Assembly: GCA_020635075.1 (NCBI GenBank)
Contig: JACKAM010000005.1
Coordinates: 1 to 35,600 of the forward strand
Origin: Pseudobdellovibrionaceae bacterium
Lineage (GTDB): Bacteria > Bdellovibrionota > Bdellovibrionia > Bdellovibrionales > UBA1609
Length of the DNA stretch: 35,600 nt
Reading direction: 5' to 3'
A model generated the notes under the pieces. It was not told the DNA's origin, searched no databases, and saw only the letters and a list, made by a program, of their open reading frames with translations. Within the stretch, counting starts at the first letter, position 1; each line of letters starts with the position of its first letter. Below are positions 24,116 through 31,457 of the stretch, one piece after another. A program made the translations under genes and the position numbers.

Positions 24116-25215
24116 TGGCCTACTTGCTCCGGGAACAGATTCGGGAAATCCATATCGAGCCCACTAGTCGGTGCAATCTTTTGTGTCCCCAGTGCGCGCG
24201 GACGACAAAAGGGAAGCCAAATGCTGAGCTGCCGATTCGCGATATTCCTCGACAATCCTATGAGAGTCTTTTTGATCAGGACCTAAGCCGGCAGCTTCAT
24301 CACGTTTACTTTTGCGGCAACTATGGAGACCCGGCTGCGGCGCCGGGACTGCTTGAGGATGTGGAGTTTCTGCGCTCACGAGGTGTGCGGCGGATTACGG
24401 TATTTTCAAATGGCTCGATAAGAACCACAGACTGGTGGCGTGAGCTAGGGAAAATCCTGTGTGAACCAGAAGACAAGGTGGCATTTTCGATTGATGGCCT
24501 AGAGTCGACAAATCACCTCTACAGGGTGAATGCCAATTGGCAAAAAATCATGGACAACTGTAAGGCCTTTATCTCCTCAGGGGGGCGGGCACGATGGGAT
24601 TGGTTGACGTTTTCCCATAATGAGCACCAGGTGGAAGAGGCGCGAAGTCTGTCAAAGCAACTGGGGTTTTCTCAGTTTAACTGTAAAGCAACGGCAAGGT
24701 TTGTTACGGACAAAAACTACAAGTCGGGTGAGGCCACAGATAGAGTAAAAACGAGTGGTGGTGAAATTGAAGCTGGGGCCAACAAGAACCTTAAGGACTT
24801 CAGCTCTATTGTTGAGCGGTTTGGTTCCTGGAAGGCCTATGTGAATCAAACAGGAATCAAATGTAAATATCAGCACCTGGGAGCCCTTTATCTTGATTTT
24901 GAAAGTGAGCTCTGGCCCTGTTGTTGGACTGGAGCCCCTAAATATTTCGTGAGGCCAAATACCCAGCGAGAACAGTTGGAAAAGCTTTGGACTCGCTATG
25001 GTCGGGGGTTCAACAGTCTCGAGGAAAAGAGTCTGGCCGAAATTCTTGGACACCCTTGGTTTAAGTCTGAGTTGCTCAAAAGTTGGGGTGGCGACATGGA
25101 TGACGAAGTGCCCAAGCTCCTTGCCTGTGGGAGAACCTGTGGCTCCGACTACGAGTTTACCGGCATGCAGGGAACCAGCAACAGTCGCATCGACAATCTT
25201 GATGTGGGCGATTAG
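24115..25215 (+). CDS. radical SAM protein with twitch/SPASM-like cluster (subfamily A)
   Basis: A 366-aa paralogue of the protein at 21663. Cys20, Cys24 and Cys27 lie in 'CNLLCPQC'. 'FCGNYGDP' (66-73) and 'FSIDGLESTNHLYR' (124-137) are followed by 'GGRARWDWLTFSHNEHQVEE' (156-175). C-terminal Cys250, Cys269-270 and Cys338/Cys342 form the probable auxiliary cluster. The start overlaps the upstream stop (TGATG), making the third gene of a tightly packed block. Its end overlaps the convergent SDR gene by 4 bases. Keeping two diverged copies in one block suggests that they act on different positions or intermediates of one product; this is inference. Confidence 0.88.
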   Translation: MAYLLREQIREIHIEPTSRCNLLCPQCARTTKGKPNAELPIRDIPRQSYESLFDQDLSRQLHHVYFCGNYGDPAAAPGLLEDVEFLRSRGVRRITVFSNGSIRTTDWWRELGKILCEPEDKVAFSIDGLESTNHLYRVNANWQKIMDNCKAFISSGGRARWDWLTFSHNEHQVEEARSLSKQLGFSQFNCKATARFVTDKNYKSGEATDRVKTSGGEIEAGANKNLKDFSSIVERFGSWKAYVNQTGIKCKYQHLGALYLDFESELWPCCWTGAPKYFVRPNTQREQLEKLWTRYGRGFNSLEEKSLAEILGHPWFKSELLKSWGGDMDDEVPKLLACGRTCGSDYEFTGMQGTSNSRIDNLDVGD

Positions 25216-25790
25216 CTTGGTTGGGGCAAAATGGCCGAGAGGGTGACCTCATTCATCAACAAGTCTTTGGGGCCTGTATAGAGAAATCGAATGAGTTCGG
25301 CGAGATCTCGACCACGGACTCCGTTGCCACTCCAGTGGGGCTTTTCCCGGCTTGCCGGGGTATCGAGCATTCCTGGTTTGATCAAGGTCATGCGAAACGG
25401 AACCAGTCCGGTCTCTATTTTTTTACAGCACTGTTGATTGGCAATCTCAAGGGCTCGCTTGAGTACGCTGTATCGCTTAAACCCACCTTGAGGCATATAG
25501 GTGGCAAAGCTTCCTGTGCTAACGATAAATCCACTTTTTTCATTCTTTTCCCAGGCTTCAAAGACTTCATAGAGTAAATCAGTCTGGCCGGAAAAGTGTC
25601 CATTGTGTGCATGGTTAACAAATATATCGTGCTGAAGACTCAGCTCAACAATGCGCCTGTGGTCCTCTGGCCTTCCAATGTCAAATCCGTTTCGCCGGCT
25701 AATGCCCATGGAGTTCGGGGCAAAGTAGTCGCAAATTTCCTTGCCGACTCCGTCGAGGCCACCGGTGACAAGAACGGACGGGGCGCTCAT
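25212..25790 (-). CDS. short-chain dehydrogenase/reductase (compact form)
   Basis: A 192-aa protein. 'TGGLDGVG' (9-16) is the NAD(P)-binding glycine motif, Ser91/Ser94 in 'IVSTGS' and 'YSVLK' (Tyr107, Lys111) are the catalytic set. It is shorter than the usual 240-260 aa SDR, with a reduced C-terminal substrate part. It would oxidise or reduce an alcohol or ketone, possibly on a sugar. A paralogue lies at 30813 and shares 'SR-x-NGFD'. The ATG overlaps the stop of the radical SAM gene (ATGA), so it is the last gene of the minus-strand block. Confidence 0.85.
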   Translation of the reverse strand: MSAPSVLVTGGLDGVGKEICDYFAPNSMGISRRNGFDIGRPEDHRRIVELSLQHDIFVNHAHNGHFSGQTDLLYEVFEAWEKNEKSGFIVSTGSFATYMPQGGFKRYSVLKRALEIANQQCCKKIETGLVPFRMTLIKPGMLDTPASREKPHWSGNGVRGRDLAELIRFLYTGPKDLLMNEVTLSAILPQPS

Positions 25791-26920
25791 GACAACTCCT
25801 TTAGGGGTTTAGTCTTAAGCTGGGACTGGTCCGAGTTGGCAGCCAGACATTTGCGTTCACAGATAATAAAGGCGGACTCCTCTGACTTCCAGCCGCATTC
25901 GAGTTCACCCCAAAGAGGGTCACTGATGACGTCTTGGAGGCTTCTTTTGCTCAAGTTAAGGCGGTCTCGGTATTTATAGAAACCGTCTTCGTAGTGCAGC
26001 ACTCTTTCTGGATTAACGAGAGATGCCTTTTTGTCAAACTGGTGTGAGACCCAGGAGCAGGGATAGAGGATGCCCTCCACGTCGACGTAGATTCCCCGGT
26101 AACCGAACTTACAGGTGGGAAGAATATAAAAACCCTGGTATTTGGCCAAAGTGTCCTCATAGGACTTTTTAAAAGAATCATCGATAGAACGAAATGTCTC
26201 CCGGGCGCCTCTGTGCTTTCCTGGGTTGGTCTTAAAGGACTCCTTAAATCTCTGGGTTCGGGGAATAGAGCTTCGAAAGCTCTCCGAGGGCTCAAGGGGG
26301 TCAATGCCAGTTTCTTCATTTACGTAATGCATTCCAAAGCGCTCACTGAGCACAGCGTGAAAACTGTCCACGCCCTGCTGTCTTGCGAGTTCTCGAATAT
26401 CTTCAATCTTGTGTTCGTTAAATCTAAAGATAATTGTAGACCAGCGAACGAGGGCGGAGGACTTAACGGCTTCTTGCAGACCAACCATAATCGATTCCCA
26501 ATCGGAATTGATTCGGTAAAGATTGTTCGATTCATTGTCCCAGCCATCAATGGAAAAAATGATTTCGTCATGGCCATTAAAATGGTGCAAGAGGTTTTGC
26601 CACCACTGGCGAGGCTTGTGGCTGCCATTGGTAATCAAAACGAGCTGCACATCAGGGTGGGACGATTTAATGTAGGCTACGATTTCAGCCAGCTCCGAAT
26701 TGTAAAGAGGGTCACCCACGCCACCGGAAAAAGTAATGCGCTTTACTTCGGATTTAAGGAAATCGGGGGTAAACAGGGTCTTTATGAAATCCAACCCCAG
26801 CTGGGTCACCCGGTAGGTTCCGGGAAACTCAGTTCGAGTGCAGCGGGGGCACTTAAGCGGGCATCGGGAGCTTATCTCCAAATGCCAGTTGTAGAGCTGG
26901 TGACCAAATGGGTTATTCAT
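25787..26920 (-). CDS. radical SAM protein with twitch/SPASM-like cluster (subfamily A, diverged)
   Basis: A 377-aa protein from ATG 26920, which shares a base with the upstream stop (TGATG); the frame is open to 26953 but those codons lie in the preceding gene. Cys20, Cys24 and Cys27 are in 'CPLKCPRC', 'FSGGVGDPLYN' at 64-74, and 'FSIDGWDNESNNLYR' at 122-136. C-terminal Cys270, Cys288, Cys354 and Cys358 remain; the double Cys of its relatives is reduced to one ('YPCSW'), so the auxiliary cluster may have one ligand fewer. It is part of the block that runs secreted protein - GT2 - 93-aa protein - this gene - SDR. Confidence 0.88.
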   Translation of the reverse strand: MNNPFGHQLYNWHLEISSRCPLKCPRCTRTEFPGTYRVTQLGLDFIKTLFTPDFLKSEVKRITFSGGVGDPLYNSELAEIVAYIKSSHPDVQLVLITNGSHKPRQWWQNLLHHFNGHDEIIFSIDGWDNESNNLYRINSDWESIMVGLQEAVKSSALVRWSTIIFRFNEHKIEDIRELARQQGVDSFHAVLSERFGMHYVNEETGIDPLEPSESFRSSIPRTQRFKESFKTNPGKHRGARETFRSIDDSFKKSYEDTLAKYQGFYILPTCKFGYRGIYVDVEGILYPCSWVSHQFDKKASLVNPERVLHYEDGFYKYRDRLNLSKRSLQDVISDPLWGELECGWKSEESAFIICERKCLAANSDQSQLKTKPLKELS

Positions 26921-27201
26921 CAGCTTTGACCCTCTTTCAGGGCAACCAGGCAATCAACTAAGGATTGATCGCGGCTGAAGCTTCGGTTCATCTGTTGAGT
27001 GGCATAGTCCAAAGTCATCCATGAATTTCGCTGCCGATTTGGGTAGCCGGGCAGGGTGGAATAAAAATCACTGGTCACCAGAACCTTTAGGGTGTGGCGT
27101 TTCTGGCTCTTGTGAAGTTCCTGGTACAGTTGCAAAAAGCGTTCGAGGTGATCCCAGTCAGGATGAAAGTCATACTCCCTGATCGCGCTGGGTTCACTCA
27201 T
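26920..27201 (-). CDS. 93-aa protein of unknown function within the radical SAM block
   Basis: Starts at ATG 27201, overlapping the GT2 stop (ATGA), and ends at TGA shared with the next start (TGATG). It is therefore translationally locked between a glycosyltransferase and a radical SAM enzyme. The protein is hydrophilic and probably helical at its start ('WDHLERFLQLYQELHKSQKR'), then has 'TLKVLVTSDFYSTLPGYPNR' and a Gln/Asn-rich helix. There is one Cys, no signal peptide and no membrane segment. It does not resemble PqqD-type recognition domains or classical RiPP precursors as far as I can see. It could be a carrier, scaffold, substrate or degenerate enzyme domain. Confidence 0.7.
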   Translation of the reverse strand: MSEPSAIREYDFHPDWDHLERFLQLYQELHKSQKRHTLKVLVTSDFYSTLPGYPNRQRNSWMTLDYATQQMNRSFSRDQSLVDCLVALKEGQS

Positions 27202-28154
27202 TTTGTGGACCCGGTGCCGGTAAGAAAAGGAATCCTTTGCCAAAAGTGATTCAGGTACTGAAGGTCCTCGCGAAGGCTTGCTGAAGCAAAATTTTTAATA
27301 TTGCGGCGGCGGGAATTCTTGTTGCGCGTATTCTGGGCCCAGAGCCGCCCTTTTTGAAAGGCATAGTCATAAAGGGTCACCAGCTTCTTTTCGGCTGGAC
27401 TCCATATGGGAGTGTGCAGAGGGTTAGCCTTGGTGGCATTGGGAATTTGAAGTCCCTTCATCACCCGAGTTTCAAATCCAACCCCTTGGAGAAATCCCTT
27501 GCGGATAAACTGAAATCGGGACATTTCGAGCCAATGCTCGACGACCAGGCTTGGAGAATAAAGGAGGCGTAGACCATGTTTTTGCAGTCTCATATGGAAG
27601 TCAGTCTCGGCGCCACCAAAGCGGATTTTGGAATTGAAGTTTAAGCCCCGATCAAAGACAAATCGCTTATAGGAAACATTGCCCCCGACGAGATTGCGGG
27701 TCCATGGTGCATCGAAAACAGAGTTTTCCAACCAACTCAATGAAATCTGGTGATAGACCCGCTCAATGGATCCAGCCCCTGCTGGAAGGGAATAGGGGCC
27801 GCCGATGGCAGCAGCTTCTGGGTGCGCCTTGTGCAGATCGAGGAGCTTTTCAAGGTATTTCGGATCGCTGAGTCGGCAATCGTCATCCAGGTACACCAGA
27901 ATTTTACCGAGGGCGTGGTTTCCACCCATGTGGCGGGCGTAATTTACACCAAGTCTTCCCGAGACCAGAACGGTGCAATTGATGCTCTTTCTAAAGCGCT
28001 CATGGACTTCGTTTTTTAAAGTGGAATTGGGAAGGTTAAATACCACCAGGACTTCGACATCGGACTTTTTGATCTCCTGGAGCTCAATTGAACGGAGAAG
28101 TCTAAAGAGAGATTCCTTGCGGTTGTGGGTGGGAATAACAATGCTAATTTTCAT
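27198..28154 (-). CDS. family-2 glycosyltransferase
   Basis: A 318-aa protein from ATG 28154, which overlaps the upstream stop (ATGA). 'ISIVIPTHNRKESLFRLLRS' (3-22) starts the GT-A nucleotide-sugar fold, and 'VYLDDDCRL' (88-96) gives the metal-binding DxD-type motif. 'NLVGGNVSYKR' and 'RFGGAETDFHMRL' match the acceptor/catalytic region of GT2 (the ED-type motif is 'AETD'). It transfers a sugar from an activated donor to an unknown acceptor and is probably soluble or membrane-peripheral, with no membrane helices. A second GT2 domain is fused to a radical SAM domain at 31458. Confidence 0.9.
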   Translation of the reverse strand: MKISIVIPTHNRKESLFRLLRSIELQEIKKSDVEVLVVFNLPNSTLKNEVHERFRKSINCTVLVSGRLGVNYARHMGGNHALGKILVYLDDDCRLSDPKYLEKLLDLHKAHPEAAAIGGPYSLPAGAGSIERVYHQISLSWLENSVFDAPWTRNLVGGNVSYKRFVFDRGLNFNSKIRFGGAETDFHMRLQKHGLRLLYSPSLVVEHWLEMSRFQFIRKGFLQGVGFETRVMKGLQIPNATKANPLHTPIWSPAEKKLVTLYDYAFQKGRLWAQNTRNKNSRRRNIKNFASASLREDLQYLNHFWQRIPFLTGTGSTK

Positions 28155-29410
28155 CGGAATGAAGTGAGCCAACAGCTACGGTTTGGTTTTTCAGAAGATT
28201 TAACTTCAAACATAAAAGGGATCTGATGCTTCTTCATAAAAAAGGTCCGAGAGATCACATAGTCGCTGCCGGAAAACCGAGTCGTTTTGACTTCGTGGAC
28301 CTCTTCAGGGTCTTTATAAGGAGATTTCATCTTTATAGCATCGAAGACAGTGACCTTGGCCTGCCACTCTTTCTTTTTGCCGTCGGTCGTGATGGTCACT
28401 CCGCCGATATAGGAGCCGGGCTTTTGGGGGTGTTTGAGGTCATCGAATCCTCCGACGGATTCGATTTTTGGCACCGTGTGTCCGGGGAGGTATTCCTGTG
28501 CGAAATAGGTATAATACTCCCAAGGGAGTCCGGAAACAAAATACGGCGCGCTGTGATTGTAGGTTACGGTCGTTCTAACGGTTCCATCAGGGTCGACCTG
28601 ATTGGTAAAATACTCAAGATCACGGACGTCCCCGTTACAAATATAAGTGTATTGTGATCCCTGAGGAGGGAGAGTGAGCGCGACGGTGTTTCGGCTTTTT
28701 CGTAAATTTTGATCGTAGGCCATCTTGTGGGTCCAACAGGTGCGGAGAACTTCATCACCCTCTTTGGTCGAACGATAGATAACAGTCTTAAGGGTGGGGC
28801 TATAGTGAATAAGGGTCTCAAGTGATTTGCCATCACCCATCAGGTTTTCAGTTTTTAGAGTGAGTGCGACCACCTTTTGCATTCGTAGACTCTTGGTTTT
28901 TTCCCTTTGATAGGAAAGAACCACAACATTAACCTTGGCCTCATAGTCCTCCTTATTAACTGAAGGGTCGCTTATGGTGAGGGTGCCCTCAAAGAACTGA
29001 CCAGGAGTGATGGAGTTTAAGTTGGCCAGGTCACCCGACTTGACTTTAATCAGTCGATAAGAGGTGTCCGACTCCTCAAACGAAGGAATCCCAAGCAGAT
29101 ACTGCCAAGGCGAGACATCTTGGAAAAGGGAGGATTCCCCACTTGCCGGTTTGGTTTCCGTTTCCTTGGATTTAGACTTTCCCTTGTCGGCGAGATTCAC
29201 CACCTGAATTCCCCACAGGGAACCCTTCGAGTACAATACCCGGTGGTCTTCGCGGGTAGTGCCCGATCCTTCGCACAGATACTTCACAATGGTTCCGTTC
29301 AAGGGTGGTGTGACGGGAATTTCTGGGCCACTGGTTTCTGCAGCCAAGGAAAGCCCGTGTACTAATGCCAGCGAAGTCACCAAGAGCCCTCTGAGAATTG
29401 TGCGCAACAT
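28151..29410 (-). CDS. secreted protein made of two similar halves
   Basis: A 419-aa protein from ATG 29410 with AGGAG 6 bases upstream. The signal peptide is residues 1-24 (LLVTSLALVHGLSLAA). Two halves align. Residues about 38-227 start 'GTIVKYLCEG', contain 'SPWQYLLGIPSF' and end 'LRTCW'. Residues about 252-415 start 'GSQYTYICNG', contain 'LPWEYYTYFAQEY' and end 'NRSCW'. Each half has one Cys near its start and one before Trp at its end, probably a disulfide per half. The halves are joined by a linker, and the first has a Lys/Ser/Glu-rich insert at 75-95. It is the first gene of the minus block and is coupled to the GT2 by ATGA, so it may carry, bind or export the product. I know no family for it. 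Confidence 0.75.
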   Translation of the reverse strand: MLRTILRGLLVTSLALVHGLSLAAETSGPEIPVTPPLNGTIVKYLCEGSGTTREDHRVLYSKGSLWGIQVVNLADKGKSKSKETETKPASGESSLFQDVSPWQYLLGIPSFEESDTSYRLIKVKSGDLANLNSITPGQFFEGTLTISDPSVNKEDYEAKVNVVVLSYQREKTKSLRMQKVVALTLKTENLMGDGKSLETLIHYSPTLKTVIYRSTKEGDEVLRTCWTHKMAYDQNLRKSRNTVALTLPPQGSQYTYICNGDVRDLEYFTNQVDPDGTVRTTVTYNHSAPYFVSGLPWEYYTYFAQEYLPGHTVPKIESVGGFDDLKHPQKPGSYIGGVTITTDGKKKEWQAKVTVFDAIKMKSPYKDPEEVHEVKTTRFSGSDYVISRTFFMKKHQIPFMFEVKSSEKPNRSCWLTSFR

Positions 29411-29525
29411 TTCTACTCCTGCATTGCGAGGCCCCAGCCAGCTGGGGAGGGGGTGCTGTGTAAACCAACCTCCAATTATGCTCAGGTTCGGTGGTCTTGG
29501 CAATTCTACAGGGGAGTTACGCCCA

Positions 29526-29560
29526 CTGGCGTTCAATTGGGGCGGCGCCCCAAGCGCCAG
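29526..29560. promoter_or_regulatory. two-tier hairpin in the divergent intergenic region
   Basis: CTGGCG (29526-29531) pairs with CGCCAG (29555-29560). Inside, TTGGGGC (29537-29543) pairs with GCCCCAA (29547-29553) around a GGC loop. A smaller palindrome, CCCCAGCCAGCTGGGG, lies near 29434. The region separates two divergent blocks of the island (203 bases), so this may be a shared operator or a leader structure of the gene at 29614. Confidence 0.45.
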
Positions 29561-29613
29561 CGGGGCGGGTGAACTCCTTGTCTAGAGGGGTTGAAGTCCA
29601 ATACAACTAGGAG

Positions 29614-30816
29614 GTGAGTCAATCAGCAGACGTTTGGTCGGAATACGATTTTCGAAAAATCCCCTTTTCACAAATTGTGCGGGTTGGGCAGAGGAGTTTG
29701 CTTTTTCGCGACCTTTTTTGTGTGAGCTGGCTATTGGGCCGCTACTGTAACTATAGCTGTTCCTACTGTTGGCCCTACGCGAGCACGCGAACCAAAGATC
29801 ATCGCTCCACGGAGTTGGTTATCGCCACCCTTGATGAGATTAAGCGTCAAGCGCGGGAGCGAGGCTTTAACTCTTTTCACTTTTCCTTCAGTGGTGGTGA
29901 ACCCACAATGCATCCTGGGTACTTGGATATTGTAAAGCACTATGCTGATGATCAAAGTCATTGCAACTATCAAACGATTCACATGACAAGCAACTGCAGC
30001 CCGGGAATTCGTTGGTTCGAAAAATATGCAGATGCGACAAAAGACCTCCATCGGGTGAGTATTACGGCAAGTTACCACTCTGAGTTTGCAGATCGGGAGA
30101 AGTTCAAAGACAAGCTGATATTTTTGCAGAGTCAAGACATCCAGGTCACCATAAATATGGTTATGGTTCCCGGTCGGTTTAACGCTCTTTGGGAAGATGC
30201 TCTTTACTTTCATGAGTCAGGAATTAACGTCACACTCAAGCCGCAGAGTAACGAAAATGCCACCCGGGTTGTTGAGGGGTACACTAAAGATCAGCTGGAT
30301 CGAATGCAAAATGGAATGCCTCAGCGGCAGTACACCCACTCCCGTTTGAGTGAGGAAAAACGAGTTTCCATCCGGCCCAAGTCGAAGGTGGTGCTGCCGC
30401 GAAGTGAAGTGGACCGGCTGGGTCGTGCCGAGGGAATTCCCCCCCAAATAATGCAAGTTGAGTTGACCGATGAGACGGGATTTCCGTGGTATGTGGACCA
30501 GGCCGAGCGTTTTAATGCGTTTGCTTTCAATGAGTTTGAAGGTTGGGAGTGTAGCTCGGGCTTTAGAAGTCTGGTTATCAGGGAGCCCGATGGATTTATC
30601 AAGCGAAGCTATAGTTGTAACGACCAACCTTTGGGACACATCGAGACAGGGTTTAAGCTTTTTGATCGCCCACAAATTTGTTGTACAAAGTCCTGTGTCA
30701 GCAGTGCAGATAGCAAAATCCCCAAACGGCGGGCCGGGTGCCAAATGCCCTTGTGGCCAGGTGATGAGACGTTTTTGGGTCAATCTCTGAGTGGAAAGGA
30801 AATCACTAACCCATGA
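29614..30816 (+). CDS. radical SAM protein with C-terminal auxiliary cluster (subfamily B)
   Basis: A 400-aa protein related to that at 22841. Cys45, Cys49 and Cys52 are in 'CNYSCSYC', GGEP at 94-97, and Cys313, Cys335, Cys356-357 and Cys361 form the probable auxiliary cluster, with Cys376 extra. A variable charged segment (about 205-285) lies between core and cluster domain, as in its relative. The start is doubtful. The GTG at 29614 directly follows the AGGAG at 29609-29613 with no spacer, and no ATG is available close by, so the true start may be a downstream alternative codon. The stop overlaps the SDR start by ATGA. Confidence 0.87.
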   Translation: MSQSADVWSEYDFRKIPFSQIVRVGQRSLLFRDLFCVSWLLGRYCNYSCSYCWPYASTRTKDHRSTELVIATLDEIKRQARERGFNSFHFSFSGGEPTMHPGYLDIVKHYADDQSHCNYQTIHMTSNCSPGIRWFEKYADATKDLHRVSITASYHSEFADREKFKDKLIFLQSQDIQVTINMVMVPGRFNALWEDALYFHESGINVTLKPQSNENATRVVEGYTKDQLDRMQNGMPQRQYTHSRLSEEKRVSIRPKSKVVLPRSEVDRLGRAEGIPPQIMQVELTDETGFPWYVDQAERFNAFAFNEFEGWECSSGFRSLVIREPDGFIKRSYSCNDQPLGHIETGFKLFDRPQICCTKSCVSSADSKIPKRRAGCQMPLWPGDETFLGQSLSGKEITNP

Positions 30817-31391
30817 GCCGAACAGTTTTTGTGGCGGGAAATCCCGAGTATGGAATTGCCAGCGCCATTGCCCAGCGATGGCCAAAGGCAGAGTTTGCAA
30901 GTCGTTCGAATGGGTTTGATTTGACCACGGACCAGGGTCGACACGAGTTTGCCGAGAAGAGCCTTGGATATGATGTGGTCATTTTTTGTTCCGCCCTTTG
31001 GAGGTTTAACCAAAGTGTTCTCGTGGAGCAGGTTTGGCGAACCTGGTCGGAAAAGGGAAAAAAGGGCCGTTTGATATGCTTGGGCAGTACTGCCGATGTG
31101 GGGGCAAGAGCATCTAATTGGATGTATCCCGTCGAGAAAAAAAGTTTGCGGAGTCTCTGCCAAAATCTTTGTTGGTGTGCGACCAAAGGGAACGGAATTG
31201 GCGTGACCTATCTCTCGATGGGTTATGTACAAACGCCAAAGACAGAGGAGAAGCATCCGGGCAAAAAGAAGCTCTCCACCGCCTACGTGGTCGATCTTCT
31301 TGACTGGGTCATAAGCCAGCCACCAGGATTAAACGTCAATTCCCTCAGCATTGACCCGGTCCAAGAGGCCCCTGAGACGCCGCATCAATAG
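30813..31391 (+). CDS. short-chain dehydrogenase/reductase-like protein
   Basis: A 192-aa protein of the same compact type as the product of 25212. The glycine motif is altered ('AGNPEYG', 8-14). 'GFDLTT' and 'YDVVIFCSALW' follow, then Ser92 in 'CLGST' and Tyr105/Lys109 in 'YPVEK'. The catalytic Tyr-Lys pair remains, so activity is possible, though the changed cofactor loop could weaken binding. The ATG overlaps the upstream radical SAM stop (ATGA). A gap of 66 bases without a gene leads to the next gene. Having a radical SAM + SDR pair in both opposing blocks suggests that one arose by duplication of the other. Confidence 0.82.
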   Translation: MSRTVFVAGNPEYGIASAIAQRWPKAEFASRSNGFDLTTDQGRHEFAEKSLGYDVVIFCSALWRFNQSVLVEQVWRTWSEKGKKGRLICLGSTADVGARASNWMYPVEKKSLRSLCQNLCWCATKGNGIGVTYLSMGYVQTPKTEEKHPGKKKLSTAYVVDLLDWVISQPPGLNVNSLSIDPVQEAPETPHQ

Positions 31392-31457
31392 GAATTTAGC
31401 CCCTCGTATTGCCAAGCCTCCTCTGCTTTCATAGCTTAGGCATTAGTGGAGGTTTGT

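Noticed and set aside
26920..27201. 93-aa protein as a classical RiPP precursor
   Set aside because: It has no Gly-Gly site, no Cys/Ser/Thr-rich core, and is embedded in the middle of the block; kept as unknown instead.
31392..31457. Hidden small peptide gene between the SDR and fusion genes
   Set aside because: I found no start with a ribosome site giving more than a few codons.
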